Below, piece by piece: positions 30,455 through 40,297 of a stretch of 64,000 nucleotides of DNA. This stretch comes from Candidatus Omnitrophota bacterium. GTDB lineage: Bacteria > CAIJMQ01. Within the stretch, counting starts at the first letter, position 1; every line of letters begins with the position of its first letter. The stretch is from contig JAHJCU010000004.1 of assembly GCA_018812925.1 (NCBI GenBank), positions 1 through 64,000 of the forward strand. Direction: 5' to 3'. Under the pieces are notes generated by a model that was given only the letters and a program-made list of their open reading frames with translations, had not been told where the DNA came from and ran no database searches. Made by a program: the position numbers and the translations under genes.

Positions 30455-32695
30455 ATGCAAAAAATACTATGTCTTGCTTTCCTATTTTTCGTTGTTCTAT
30501 TTTCTGCAAATCTTTATGCCGATAGTTTGCCGTTTAAAGTAGAGGGAGAAAAGGTAGATTATCTGATAAAGGATGAGCTTGTCATTGCCATAGACAAAGC
30601 GTCCATTGAATATAAGGATATAAAGATTTTTGCGGACAGATTGGAAATAAATATTACTACCCAAGAAGTCAAAGCTATCAATAATGTTTATTATGTAAAA
30701 GACCAAAATACGGTGCAAGCCGATTATTTATTTTATAACTTAAAAGAGAACACAGGTTATTTCTCAGACAATATCAGGGGGGTTTTCCCGCCATGGCATT
30801 GGGAAGGGGAAAAAATAGAGATACTTTCAAAAGATGAATTCGTATTAAGTCGAGGCAGTTTCACAACCTGCGACCATGAACCTCCTCATTATCATTTGAG
30901 TTGTTCAAGCGCCACGCTTGATATAGAAGATAAAGCAACTGCAAAGAATGTGCTTTTTTATCTGGGATCTATCCCTATTTTTTATCTGCCTTTTTATTAC
31001 ACTTACATGAGACATCCGCCTTACGGTTTGGTGAATTGGGTTGGGCATTCGCAGGAAAAAGGATGGATGGACCTTGCTCATTATAATTGGTATGTGAACA
31101 AAAAATTCCGAGGTAGATTATATTTGGACTATATCGAAAATTTGGGATGGGGACAGGGTTTTGATATAGATTTAAAAACAGACGGCGGGAAAAATTATAT
31201 ATACGGATATTATATGGATGAAGACGGTCGCTTCTACGGAGGGGATAACATAAAAAGATATGGCGGGACCGCCGAAGGAAACGATAAATATAAAAGATGG
31301 AAAGGCATATTCAAGCATAAACAGCAGTGGCAAGGAGATTGGAGAAGCATGATGAAAATCGAGCGGTTTTCCGATGAGAATTTCAACAAAGATTTTTTCT
31401 TTGAGGAGATGAATAAGGGAGAGGAAAGATTTACGCTAAGCCGAGACCCCGAAAATTATTTTGCGCTGGAGCAAATAAAACCTGATTATAATTCTATTTT
31501 TTACACGAATGCCGCTTTGAACGATTTTGAATATTTAGTCCAAAGACAACCGAGTATTTCTTTTACTACCAGAGAACAGGCAATCAAAAACTCGCCATTT
31601 TATTATAAGGTTGAGACAAATTATTCTCATTTTAAAGAAGCTTTTCCCGAAGAAGAAAATATAGAAGAAGACACGGAACTTGACAGGCTTGATTTATTCG
31701 CTAAGTTATCTGCTCCGCACAGGATGAATAAATGGATTACTAGCGAACCATATCTTGATTTTAGGGGAACAAGATATAGTGAGGATACGGAAGAAAAAAC
31801 AGCATTTAGAACAACAGAAGGTATCGGATGGAATTTAAGAAGCAAACTCGCAAAACAGTATGGAGATGTTCAGCACATATTCCAGCCACAGATAGGCTAT
31901 TATTATAGACCCGAGCCAAATATTCATAGAAACGAATTAATACGACTTGACCCGATAGACAGGATAACTTCGCAGAACGGGTTCTTTGTAGAAATCGTTA
32001 ACCGCTTAAAGGTTCCCCAATATAAACAAACCGAAGAATATGCTCCTTACAAGGATTTAGACGAAATTTATTTAAGAGAAGCCCGTACTCCAGAATCAAT
32101 TATTTCATCTTCTATCCAATCATATCCCTATGATGACTCCAATTTAATATCGGAGTCGGATGAGACAGGCGAAACAACATACACAGAGCCGTTTAATTTA
32201 AGGGTTTTTTCAAATTATTCCGTAAAAGAAGAGCAGTGGGACTATGTTTTCATAGAAAACACCCTCATTCCTATACCCGGAATATCTTTTGTTTCTGATG
32301 CCACATATACGCCACAAACAGACCAATTTGAAATTGTAAACTCCACTCTGGGAGTAAGTAAATGGGAAAAGGTCGGCGGTTCTTTAGGATTAAGTTATTA
32401 CAGGACAGAAGATTTATATCGCGTAGATGGCAATATATGGTTTGATTTGTCGCCGACTGTACAGCTGCAATTTTCTACGGCATACGATATGGAAAATGAA
32501 TTTATAAGAAGTAACGGCGTTTACATAAAAAAAGATCTGCACTGCTGGACAGCCGAACTACAAATGAATAATTATAAAAGAACAAGAAATGAAAACTATA
32601 CATTTGAAATATTTTTCACTTTAAGTATAAGCGACCTTTCAGGATTCAAATTGCCCTTATCGGGAACAATAACACCCACAACAGATGAACAATAA
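30455..32695 (+). CDS. lptD: LPS-assembly protein LptD (OstA-like)
   Basis: Signal peptide, OstA-like N-domain (VEGEKVDYLIKDELVIAIDKASIEYKDIKIFADRLEI), long beta-barrel. Confidence 0.88.
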   Translation: MQKILCLAFLFFVVLFSANLYADSLPFKVEGEKVDYLIKDELVIAIDKASIEYKDIKIFADRLEINITTQEVKAINNVYYVKDQNTVQADYLFYNLKENTGYFSDNIRGVFPPWHWEGEKIEILSKDEFVLSRGSFTTCDHEPPHYHLSCSSATLDIEDKATAKNVLFYLGSIPIFYLPFYYTYMRHPPYGLVNWVGHSQEKGWMDLAHYNWYVNKKFRGRLYLDYIENLGWGQGFDIDLKTDGGKNYIYGYYMDEDGRFYGGDNIKRYGGTAEGNDKYKRWKGIFKHKQQWQGDWRSMMKIERFSDENFNKDFFFEEMNKGEERFTLSRDPENYFALEQIKPDYNSIFYTNAALNDFEYLVQRQPSISFTTREQAIKNSPFYYKVETNYSHFKEAFPEEENIEEDTELDRLDLFAKLSAPHRMNKWITSEPYLDFRGTRYSEDTEEKTAFRTTEGIGWNLRSKLAKQYGDVQHIFQPQIGYYYRPEPNIHRNELIRLDPIDRITSQNGFFVEIVNRLKVPQYKQTEEYAPYKDLDEIYLREARTPESIISSSIQSYPYDDSNLISESDETGETTYTEPFNLRVFSNYSVKEEQWDYVFIENTLIPIPGISFVSDATYTPQTDQFEIVNSTLGVSKWEKVGGSLGLSYYRTEDLYRVDGNIWFDLSPTVQLQFSTAYDMENEFIRSNGVYIKKDLHCWTAELQMNNYKRTRNENYTFEIFFTLSISDLSGFKLPLSGTITPTTDEQ

Positions 32696-34523
32696 ACTTC
32701 CCCTTATCAGTGATAAGAAACCCGACCATGTTGATTACAAAACTATTCTCAACGAAAACGAACTCAATAATTTAATAAAGAAAATTTCCGGCATATCGGA
32801 AATTGCCGTAGACACGGAAACAACCTCTGCATCCCCTACTCGCGCGGATTTAGTCGGGATTTCGTTATCTTTTAAAGAAGGCGAAGCATATTATATCCCC
32901 CTCGCCCACAGATATACCAAAGCGCCAAAACAACTTGACTTGCCAATGGTTCTGGAACGTTTAAGACCCGTTTTGGAAAATCCAAAAATTAAAAAAGTAG
33001 GACAGAATATAAAATATGATTATATTGTCCTGAAAAAAACAGGGCTTGAGATTAAAGACATGAATTTTGACACAATGATTGCATCGCACCTTTTGAATCC
33101 CGTAAGAGGAGAGCATAATCTCTCACATCTTTCTTTGAAACATTTAGGATACAAAATGTTATCTTTCCAAGAACTCGTAGGAGATAAAGAAACGATAGCC
33201 GATATAGAGATTGATAAAGTTGCTCACTATGCCTGCGAAGATGCCGATTTCACATTGAGATTAAAGAATAAACTTTTACCCTTACTGGAAAAAGAAAAAC
33301 TTGATAAAATCTTTTATGACCTTGAGATGCCGCTTGTGACAATATTGGCAAACATGGAAGTAAACGGCATAAAGGTGGATAAAACATTTCTTACTCCCCT
33401 ACTGAAAGATTTAAAAGAGGAAATCGGCAAAATGTCAGAGGAGATTTATACATTAACGAAAGAAAGGTTTAATCTAAATTCCCCACAACAACTTTCACGT
33501 ATTTTATTCAAAAAACTAAAGCTTGTTCCGGCAAAGAAATCAAAGACAGGATATTATTCAACATCTGCCTCAATACTGGAAGAGATTAAAGACAAACATC
33601 CTGCTATCGAAAAAATTCTAGAATACAGAAATATAACAAAACTTGCAGACGGGTTTGTAGAACCCCTGATTAAATATATTAATCCTAAAACAGGCAGAAT
33701 TCACACATCATACTTTCAGATAGGGACATCAACAGGAAGATTAGCATCATCCGACCCGAACCTGCAGAATATTCCAATAAAAGGCACAAGAGGAAAGAAT
33801 TTAAGAAAAGCATTCATAGCGGAAAAAGGGCATGTACTGTGCTCGGCGGATTATTCGCAGATAGAATTGCGAATAATGGCGCATTTTTCTAAAGATGAAC
33901 TCCTGATACGCGCTTTTAAGGAAGAAAAGGATATACATAAGGATACTGCCATGCATCTTTTTAATATCCCCGAAGAAGAAGTTAGCGAAGACGACAGAAG
34001 AAAAGCAAAAGCGGTAAATTTTGGAATAATATACGGGATAAGCTCTTATGGACTGGCGCAGGGAATGGGAATCAAACGGGAAAAAGCAGCAGAGATAATC
34101 CGAAACTATTTTTCTACTCATCCGGGTGTGAAAAAATTTATTGATGATACTCTTGAGGACACCAGAAGAAAAGGGTTTGTTACTACTCTGATGGGAAGAA
34201 AAAGAAAAATTACTAATATCAATTCTGAGAATGCAACTTTGCGCTTTCAAGCGGAAAGAGAAACCATAAATACACCAATACAAGGGACTGCTGCAGAGGT
34301 TATAAAGATAGCTATGATAAAAATTAATGACAGATTTAAGGAATTCCAGCTTAAAACCAGAATGCTTTTACAGATTCACGATGAATTATTGTTTGAAGTC
34401 GGCAAAAAAGAGATAGAAGTTGTAACAGGAATAGTAAAAGAATGTATGGAGAATGCGGTTGACTTAAACATCCCTTTGAAAATATCTACAGGAATCGGGA
34501 AAAATTGGTTGGAGGCGCACTGA
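32685..34523 (+). CDS. polA: DNA polymerase I lacking the 5'-3' exonuclease domain (Klenow-like)
   Basis: Starts at the 3'-5' exo domain (AVDTETTSASPTRADLVGISLSF), then polymerase A motifs (SADYSQIELRIMAHFS, RRKAKAVNFGIIYGIS, QIHDELLFEV); 612 aa. Confidence 0.95.
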   Translation: MNNKLPLISDKKPDHVDYKTILNENELNNLIKKISGISEIAVDTETTSASPTRADLVGISLSFKEGEAYYIPLAHRYTKAPKQLDLPMVLERLRPVLENPKIKKVGQNIKYDYIVLKKTGLEIKDMNFDTMIASHLLNPVRGEHNLSHLSLKHLGYKMLSFQELVGDKETIADIEIDKVAHYACEDADFTLRLKNKLLPLLEKEKLDKIFYDLEMPLVTILANMEVNGIKVDKTFLTPLLKDLKEEIGKMSEEIYTLTKERFNLNSPQQLSRILFKKLKLVPAKKSKTGYYSTSASILEEIKDKHPAIEKILEYRNITKLADGFVEPLIKYINPKTGRIHTSYFQIGTSTGRLASSDPNLQNIPIKGTRGKNLRKAFIAEKGHVLCSADYSQIELRIMAHFSKDELLIRAFKEEKDIHKDTAMHLFNIPEEEVSEDDRRKAKAVNFGIIYGISSYGLAQGMGIKREKAAEIIRNYFSTHPGVKKFIDDTLEDTRRKGFVTTLMGRKRKITNINSENATLRFQAERETINTPIQGTAAEVIKIAMIKINDRFKEFQLKTRMLLQIHDELLFEVGKKEIEVVTGIVKECMENAVDLNIPLKISTGIGKNWLEAH

Positions 34524-34527
34524 TAAT

Positions 34528-34600
34528 TCGTAAACGGTAATCAGTAAATGGTAAATCGTAATTACTAATTGCGGATTACGAGTTACCAATTACGAAAGAT
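34528..34600. repeat. Heptad array, facing arms
   Basis: GTAAACG GTAATCA GTAAATG GTAAATC GTAATTA | CTAATTG CGGATTA CGAGTTA CCAATTA CGAAA. Confidence 0.85.
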
Positions 34601-34604
34601 TCAT

Positions 34605-34991
34605 ATGACTAAAGAACTGATTTTTGTTATTCAGAAACATCATGCCTCACATCTCCATTACGATTTCCGTCTTGAGAAAGATGGTGTATTAAAAAGTTGG
34701 GCTATTCCTAAAGAACCACCCAAAGAAATGGACATTAAACGTCTGGCAATCCAGGTAGAAGACCATCCATTAGACTATGCAAATTTTGAAGGTAAAATTG
34801 CTGAAGGGTCATATGGCGCCGGACTTGTAGAAATATGGGATAAAGGTTATTATATTCGTTCTAAATTTGACAGCACTGAAATAATTTTTGAACTAAAGGG
34901 CGAAAAGTTAAAAGGTATATACTGCCTGATAAAATTAAAACCAAAACTACCGCCTGATAAAAACTGGCTTTTTTTCAAGAAAAAAAGTTAA
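34605..34991 (+). CDS. Stand-alone LigD-type 3'-phosphoesterase (PE) domain protein
   Basis: FVIQKHHASHLHYDFRLEKDGVLKSWAIPKEPP, AIQVEDHPLDYANFEGKIAEGSYGAGLVEIWDKG. Confidence 0.92.
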   Translation: MTKELIFVIQKHHASHLHYDFRLEKDGVLKSWAIPKEPPKEMDIKRLAIQVEDHPLDYANFEGKIAEGSYGAGLVEIWDKGYYIRSKFDSTEIIFELKGEKLKGIYCLIKLKPKLPPDKNWLFFKKKS

Positions 34992-35104
34992 CTTTTTTCT
35001 GTAAGAAACAACAAAACATATAATTGCACGTCAAGATATAATATAGAAAAAATAAAATAAATCAGTTATAAGCTTATACCTGATAAAAACAAGGAGATGA
35101 AACC

Positions 35105-35491
35105 ATGCCAATAAGTAAACAATTGACAGTTTATCTGGAAAATAAACCCGGGCAACTCGCAAAACTATGTAAAGCAATAAAAGTCAATATACTCGCCATT
35201 TCAGTAGTAGATACTGCCGATACGGGAGCAGTCCGTCTTGTAGTTGATAATGTTGCAAAAGCCAGTGCTGCATTGAGAAAATTAGGATTGCTCATACATA
35301 TCCGAGACGTACTTATAGTAAGTTGTTCTAATAAGCCGGGCGTATTGGCAACAGTGGCAGGGAAATTGGCTAAAGCCGGAATCAATATTGATTATGCTTA
35401 CGGAAGCGCTCAAAAAAAAGGGAAAGAAGCTATGTGCGTATTCTCAGTTCCTGACCCTAAAAAAGCAGGCAAAATACTTTCACCCTGTTAG
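35105..35491 (+). CDS. ACT-domain protein
   Basis: KQLTVYLENKPGQLAKLCKAIKVNILAISVVDTADTGAVRLVVD and VLIVSCSNKPGVLATVAGKLAKAGINIDYAYGS. Confidence 0.92.
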   Translation: MPISKQLTVYLENKPGQLAKLCKAIKVNILAISVVDTADTGAVRLVVDNVAKASAALRKLGLLIHIRDVLIVSCSNKPGVLATVAGKLAKAGINIDYAYGSAQKKGKEAMCVFSVPDPKKAGKILSPC

Positions 35492-35608
35492 AGATAAACG
35501 GGGAAAGTTATAAATTACATCAATAGTATAGAAATAAATAGAAACCACGCTCAGAGATTAAGTTAAATTTACGCTCCCACGATACATCAAAGCTATCTCT
35601 ATCGGGGT
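35482..35608. repeat. CCCCGTTAG-family inverted-repeat element between the ACT-domain gene and guaA(B)
   Basis: ACCCTGTTAGAGATAaACGGGG .. GCTATCTCTATCGGGGT. Confidence 0.65.
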
Positions 35609-35623
35609 AAAGGAGATAATTAA

Positions 35624-36589
35624 ATGCAAATCCAAGAAATAAAAGCAGAAGACCTGAATGTTGAAGAATTTATAAACCAGAAAGTACAGGAGATATCCTC
35701 AATCGTAGGGGAAGAATTAGCTATTAATGCATTATCCGGCGGCGTTGATTCCTCTGTAGTTACTATGCTGGGGCACAAAGCTTTAGGTGCGCGGCTCAAG
35801 ACATATTTTGTAGATAACGGCATAATGAGAGAGGGTGAGCCTGAAAAAATTGTCTCGTTATTCAAGGAATTGGGTGTAAATGTAGAACTCTTTGACGGTA
35901 AAAAAGAATTCTTTGATGCATTTAAAGGTATCACTGACCCTGAAGAAAAAAGAGAAGCTGTTACACAAACATTTTATAAAGACATTTTCGGCAAATTAGT
36001 CGGAGAAAGCTCCGCAAAATATTTGTTTCAGGGAACAATTCTAACCGATGTTGACGAAACCGTAGCGGGAATAAAGCGACAACACAATGTATTTGAGCAA
36101 TTAGGCATAGACCCGCAGGAAACATTCGGATATAAAATCATTGAACCATTAATACAACTGCGGAAACCGGCAGTAAGAATGCTTGCAAAAGCACTGGGAC
36201 TGCCTGAAGAAATATATGAAAGACCTCCGTTTCCAGGACCGGCATTAGCTGCCAGAGTAATAGGTGAAATTACACCGGAACGAATAGAAACGGTGAGAAA
36301 AGCCACAAAAATTACAGAAGAAGAACTATGTCAAACTGGCGCATTTCAGTATCTTGCAATTCTTCACAAAGACAGAGTTACAGGAATGCGGGACGGAAAA
36401 AGAGATTTCGGACTACAAATTGAGATAAGATGCTGGGACAGCACAGATGCCAGGACAGCCTCACCAACAAGATTGCCGCACGAAACCTTGGAAAAACTGG
36501 CAGGGAGAATAATCACAGAAGTGCCGGGTGTAGTAAGCGTTACATACAATATAACTCAAAAACCACCCTCAACAATAGAAGCTGTTTGA
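35624..36589 (+). CDS. guaA: GMP synthase ATP-PPase subunit (GuaA subunit B-type)
   Basis: LSGGVDSSVVTMLGHKALG, FQGTILTDVDE, RPPFPGPALAARVIGEIT, YNITQKPPSTIEAV; no GATase domain. Confidence 0.93.
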   Translation: MQIQEIKAEDLNVEEFINQKVQEISSIVGEELAINALSGGVDSSVVTMLGHKALGARLKTYFVDNGIMREGEPEKIVSLFKELGVNVELFDGKKEFFDAFKGITDPEEKREAVTQTFYKDIFGKLVGESSAKYLFQGTILTDVDETVAGIKRQHNVFEQLGIDPQETFGYKIIEPLIQLRKPAVRMLAKALGLPEEIYERPPFPGPALAARVIGEITPERIETVRKATKITEEELCQTGAFQYLAILHKDRVTGMRDGKRDFGLQIEIRCWDSTDARTASPTRLPHETLEKLAGRIITEVPGVVSVTYNITQKPPSTIEAV

Positions 36590-36669
36590 GATATATCAGA
36601 ATAGAATCTTTTTTCTAAATACCTCTTTTGACATCTATTTATCCATTCTCTTATAATCAATCATATTTT

Positions 36670-36825
36670 ATGATAGAATTTTTACAACGGTTTTGGCAGA
36701 AGATAAAGAATAGTTTTAAAAGCAGAAAATTCCTGTGTGATGATTGCAAATATAACTGGCGGGAAGCATGCACAAAAGAAGAAAGACCGAATGCTATAAA
36801 ATGTGAAGATTACAAGAAACGTTAA
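36670..36825 (+). CDS. Small cysteine-containing hypothetical protein
   Basis: MIEFLQRFWQKIKNSFKSRKFLCDDCKYNWREACTKEERPNAIKCEDYKKR. Confidence 0.5.
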   Translation: MIEFLQRFWQKIKNSFKSRKFLCDDCKYNWREACTKEERPNAIKCEDYKKR

Positions 36826-36852
36826 CCATATTTAAATACGAGAGGATAAAAA

Positions 36853-38520
36853 ATGAGATCGGACAAGATGAAAAAAGGGTTTGAAAGAGCGGGTAACCGT
36901 TCTCTTTTGAAAGCATCGGGTTTTACGGATGAAGAAATTTCACGGCCTATTATCGGTATAGCAAATTCATGGAACGAAATAGTTCCCGGTCATACACATC
37001 TAAGAGAAATAGCCTCTGCTGTAAAAGACGGTATAAGAATGGCAGGCGCTACACCGATGGAATTTCAGACGATAGGCATATGCGACGGTATCGCCATGGG
37101 ACACGAGGGAATGAAGTTTTCACTTCCTTCAAGAGAAATTATTGCCGATTCTGTTGAGATTATGGCAAGCGCGCATCCTTTTGACGGGCTTGTGCTAATT
37201 CCAAACTGCGATAAGATAGTTCCAGGTATGCTTATGGCAGCGCTACGGTTAAATATTCCATCCATCCTTTTTTCAGGCGGGCCTATGCTGGCAGGAAACT
37301 TAAGAGGAAAAGACATCGATTTGATTACGGTATTTGAAGCAGTAGGGAAAATGTCATCGGGAAAAATGAAAAATTCCGAACTTTCCGAACTTGAAGAAAG
37401 CGCTTGCCCAACATGTGGTTCATGTGCAGGAATGTTCACTGCCAACTCAATGAACTGCATAGCTGAAGCTTTGGGTCTTGCCCCATTCGGTAACGGCACT
37501 ATTCCCGCAGTGATGTCGATTAGAAAAAGGCTTGCTAAAAAAGTCGGGATGAGAATAGTTGAACTTATAAAGAAAGATATAAAACCCAGACAGATTGCAA
37601 CTATTGAAGCTTTCAAGAATGCTATCACTGTTGAAATGGCGCTTGGCAGTTCCACCAATACTGTTCTGCATTTACCTGCTATTGCTCACGAAGCGGGTAT
37701 AAAATTGGAACTGGATATATTCGATAAAACATCAAGAAAAACACCGAATCTATGTCGGCTTTCTCCTGCAGGTCCGGCGCACATGGAAGATTTAGATAGA
37801 GCAGGCGGAATTTTGGCGGTCATGAAAGAACTTTCAAAGAAAAAACTGTTGAACCTTAAGCTCAGTGCTGTTGAAGGGAAAATAGAAACACGAGTAAAGA
37901 ATGCGGAGAATTTAGATACTAAAGTCATAAGACCGATTAATAAACCATATTACAAAGAAGGCGGCATTGCTATTCTTAAAGGTAACCTCGCACCTGACGG
38001 AGCAGTAATTAAACGTTCTGCAGTAAACGAAAAAGTCTGGACTTTTTCCGGTAAAGCAAAAGTTTTTAACTGCGAAGAAGAAGCAATGAAATCCATAATG
38101 GCTAACAAAATAAAAAAAGGCGATGTGTTGATTATAAGATATGAAGGACCAAAAGGCGGACCAGGAATGAGAGAGATGCTTTCCCCTACTTCAGCAATTG
38201 CAGGCAAAGGTCTTGGAGAAAGCGTTGCTCTTATTACTGACGGACGATTTTCCGGCGGTACCAGAGGATTGGCAATAGGACATGTTTCGCCAGAAGCCGC
38301 AGAAGGCGGAACAATAGCATATGTTAAAAACGGAGATACTATAGATATAAGTATACCCAAAAGACAAATTTCACTTAAAGTAAGCAGCAGCGAATTGGCA
38401 AAAAGGAAAAAAGAAATTAAGATTTTATCTCACCAGATAAAATCTCCTTTTCTTAAGAGATATTCACATCTTACAACTTCTGCAGATAAAGGCGCCATAT
38501 TAAAAAGTTCGCCCCGTTAG
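36853..38520 (+). CDS. ilvD: Dihydroxy-acid dehydratase
   Basis: [83 protein letters not shown]. Confidence 0.97.
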   Translation: MRSDKMKKGFERAGNRSLLKASGFTDEEISRPIIGIANSWNEIVPGHTHLREIASAVKDGIRMAGATPMEFQTIGICDGIAMGHEGMKFSLPSREIIADSVEIMASAHPFDGLVLIPNCDKIVPGMLMAALRLNIPSILFSGGPMLAGNLRGKDIDLITVFEAVGKMSSGKMKNSELSELEESACPTCGSCAGMFTANSMNCIAEALGLAPFGNGTIPAVMSIRKRLAKKVGMRIVELIKKDIKPRQIATIEAFKNAITVEMALGSSTNTVLHLPAIAHEAGIKLELDIFDKTSRKTPNLCRLSPAGPAHMEDLDRAGGILAVMKELSKKKLLNLKLSAVEGKIETRVKNAENLDTKVIRPINKPYYKEGGIAILKGNLAPDGAVIKRSAVNEKVWTFSGKAKVFNCEEEAMKSIMANKIKKGDVLIIRYEGPKGGPGMREMLSPTSAIAGKGLGESVALITDGRFSGGTRGLAIGHVSPEAAEGGTIAYVKNGDTIDISIPKRQISLKVSSSELAKRKKEIKILSHQIKSPFLKRYSHLTTSADKGAILKSSPR

Positions 38521-38628
38521 AAATTGAGAGTATATATTTTAAAGAGTGAAGAGAACAGTAGCTGATATACAGATATTATTAATAATTTACGGTCGCCATT
38601 GCATCTATGGCGACCTATCTCTAACAGG
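38512..38628. repeat. CCCCGTTAG-family inverted-repeat element between ilvD and the rluD-like gene
   Basis: CCCCGTTAGAAAT .. ATCTCTAACAGG; internal hairpin GGTCGCCAT tgcatct ATGGCGACC (38591-38615). Confidence 0.75.
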
Positions 38629-38635
38629 ATAAAAA

Positions 38636-39610
38636 GTGAGTGAAGAAGAAATTTTAAGTTTTCTATCTAGTATAGAAGAAGAAAATCAGCGACTAGATAA
38701 ATTTCTCCTGTTAAAACTTGCATTTTCCCGTTCCAAAATTCAAAAACTTATTTATAATGGGAATGTAAAAATTAATAAAAAGATAGTATCAATTCCGCAT
38801 CACAAAGTAAAAGCAAATGAAACAATAGAAATTAAAATATCGGCGCTTCCACCTACTAATCTTGAAGCAGAAGACATTCCCTTAAATATCATATACGAAG
38901 ACAAAGAATTGATTGTTATAAATAAACCCGCAGGACTTATTGTTCATCCTGCAGGCGAGAAAAAAAGTGGGACATTAGTAAATGCTTTGCTTAATCACTG
39001 CGGAAAAGAAATATCAACAATAGGCGGAAATGAAAGAGGCGGGCTTGTTCATAGATTGGATAAAAACACATCGGGAGTAATGGTAATAGCAAAGACCGAG
39101 AAAACACATAACGAAATTGCGCGTCAATTTAAACAAAGAGAAATTCAGAAAACATATATTGCTCTTGCCTGGGGAATTTTTAAGAATAATGACGGTGAAG
39201 TTAATACACCAATCGGTAGATCTATCGGCGATAGAAGAAAAATGAGCGTATTCTCGGCAAAACCCAGAGAATCAACAACCTTTTTCAACGTGCAGGAAAG
39301 ATTTAAAGATTTTGCGCTACTTCAAGTTAAACCTAAAACGGGAAGAACACATCAAATAAGAATTCATCTTTCGTTTATAGAACATCCTATAGTAGGCGAC
39401 GAAGTATATGGCGGGAAAAAACGGATATCTTCGTCAAGTTTAAGTGAGGTAAAAGACAAAATTAAAAGACAGTTTCTCCACGCGCATAAGCTAAAATTTT
39501 ATCACCCCATATTAAAAAAATCCGTAGAGTTTGAAGCGCCTATCCCAGAAGATATGGAATATGTAATCAAATGGGCAAAGAAAAACGCAAAAACGAGAGA
39601 TGAGGGATGA
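38636..39610 (+). CDS. RluA/RluD-family pseudouridine synthase
   Basis: S4 domain then GLVHRLDKNTSGVMVIAKT, KPKTGRTHQIRIHLSFIEHPIVGDEVYGG; GTG start. Confidence 0.95.
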   Translation: MSEEEILSFLSSIEEENQRLDKFLLLKLAFSRSKIQKLIYNGNVKINKKIVSIPHHKVKANETIEIKISALPPTNLEAEDIPLNIIYEDKELIVINKPAGLIVHPAGEKKSGTLVNALLNHCGKEISTIGGNERGGLVHRLDKNTSGVMVIAKTEKTHNEIARQFKQREIQKTYIALAWGIFKNNDGEVNTPIGRSIGDRRKMSVFSAKPRESTTFFNVQERFKDFALLQVKPKTGRTHQIRIHLSFIEHPIVGDEVYGGKKRISSSSLSEVKDKIKRQFLHAHKLKFYHPILKKSVEFEAPIPEDMEYVIKWAKKNAKTRDEG

Positions 39611-39621
39611 TTATTAGAAAA

Positions 39622-39705
39622 AGGTAATTTGTAACTCGTAAACAGTAACCCGTAATTCTTAAAATTACTAATTACCGATTACCAATTACTAATTACGAAA
39701 GAACT
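39622..39705. repeat. Heptad array, facing arms
   Basis: GTAATTT GTAACTC GTAAACA GTAACCC GTAATTC ttaaaatta CTAATTA CCGATTA CCAATTA CTAATTA CGAAA. Confidence 0.87.
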
Positions 39706-39739
39706 GAAGTTATAACCCCAACTGAGTAATAATATTAAA

Positions 39740-40243
39740 ATGCTTAAATCAAAAAGAAATAAACCTACTATCCTCGCAGTTTCCCACTGTCTCTTCAACC
39801 CCAAAGTAAGAGCTAATAGGCTTTCACAACATCCTGGAATAAAGGATAAGATATTAAAGCTTGGGAAAAAATATAATGCTAAAATCGAGCAGTTACCTTG
39901 CCCTGAGTTTTTATTTCTTGGTGAAAGAGAACCAAAAACTTATGATGAGTATATAGAAATCCCAGGATTTAAAAATTCCTGCGAAAAATTGGCTGAAGAT
40001 TTTATTTCTAATCTAGGATATATTAACGAATGCCATTTAATAGTGGTAGGTATAGCAAGATCGCCGAGTTGTTCAATTTCTTATGTTTATGACAAAAATA
40101 ATAACTTAAAAAAAGGTGATGGGATGTTTATACATTGTTTGCGCAAAAAAAAATCTGACAATATTATTTTTTTAGAGATAGATTATCACCAAATTGATAT
40201 TTCAATTGAAAAAATAAAAGCAGTTTTGGGAACTACTTTCTGA
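39740..40243 (+). CDS. DUF523-like / CPE-motif hypothetical protein
   Basis: SHCLFNPKVRA, QLPCPEFLFLGEREP, VGIARSPSCSISY. Confidence 0.5.
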   Translation: MLKSKRNKPTILAVSHCLFNPKVRANRLSQHPGIKDKILKLGKKYNAKIEQLPCPEFLFLGEREPKTYDEYIEIPGFKNSCEKLAEDFISNLGYINECHLIVVGIARSPSCSISYVYDKNNNLKKGDGMFIHCLRKKKSDNIIFLEIDYHQIDISIEKIKAVLGTTF

Positions 40244-40297
40244 CAGACTTAGGCTCTTTCTATCCCCTTCTTACTTCTTTTATTACTGTATATTTCT

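Noticed and set aside
37065-38360. Long antisense ORFs opposite ilvD (37065..37658, 37950..38360) and similar shadows opposite other genes
   Set aside because: Antisense shadows of strongly conserved genes; no independent evidence.
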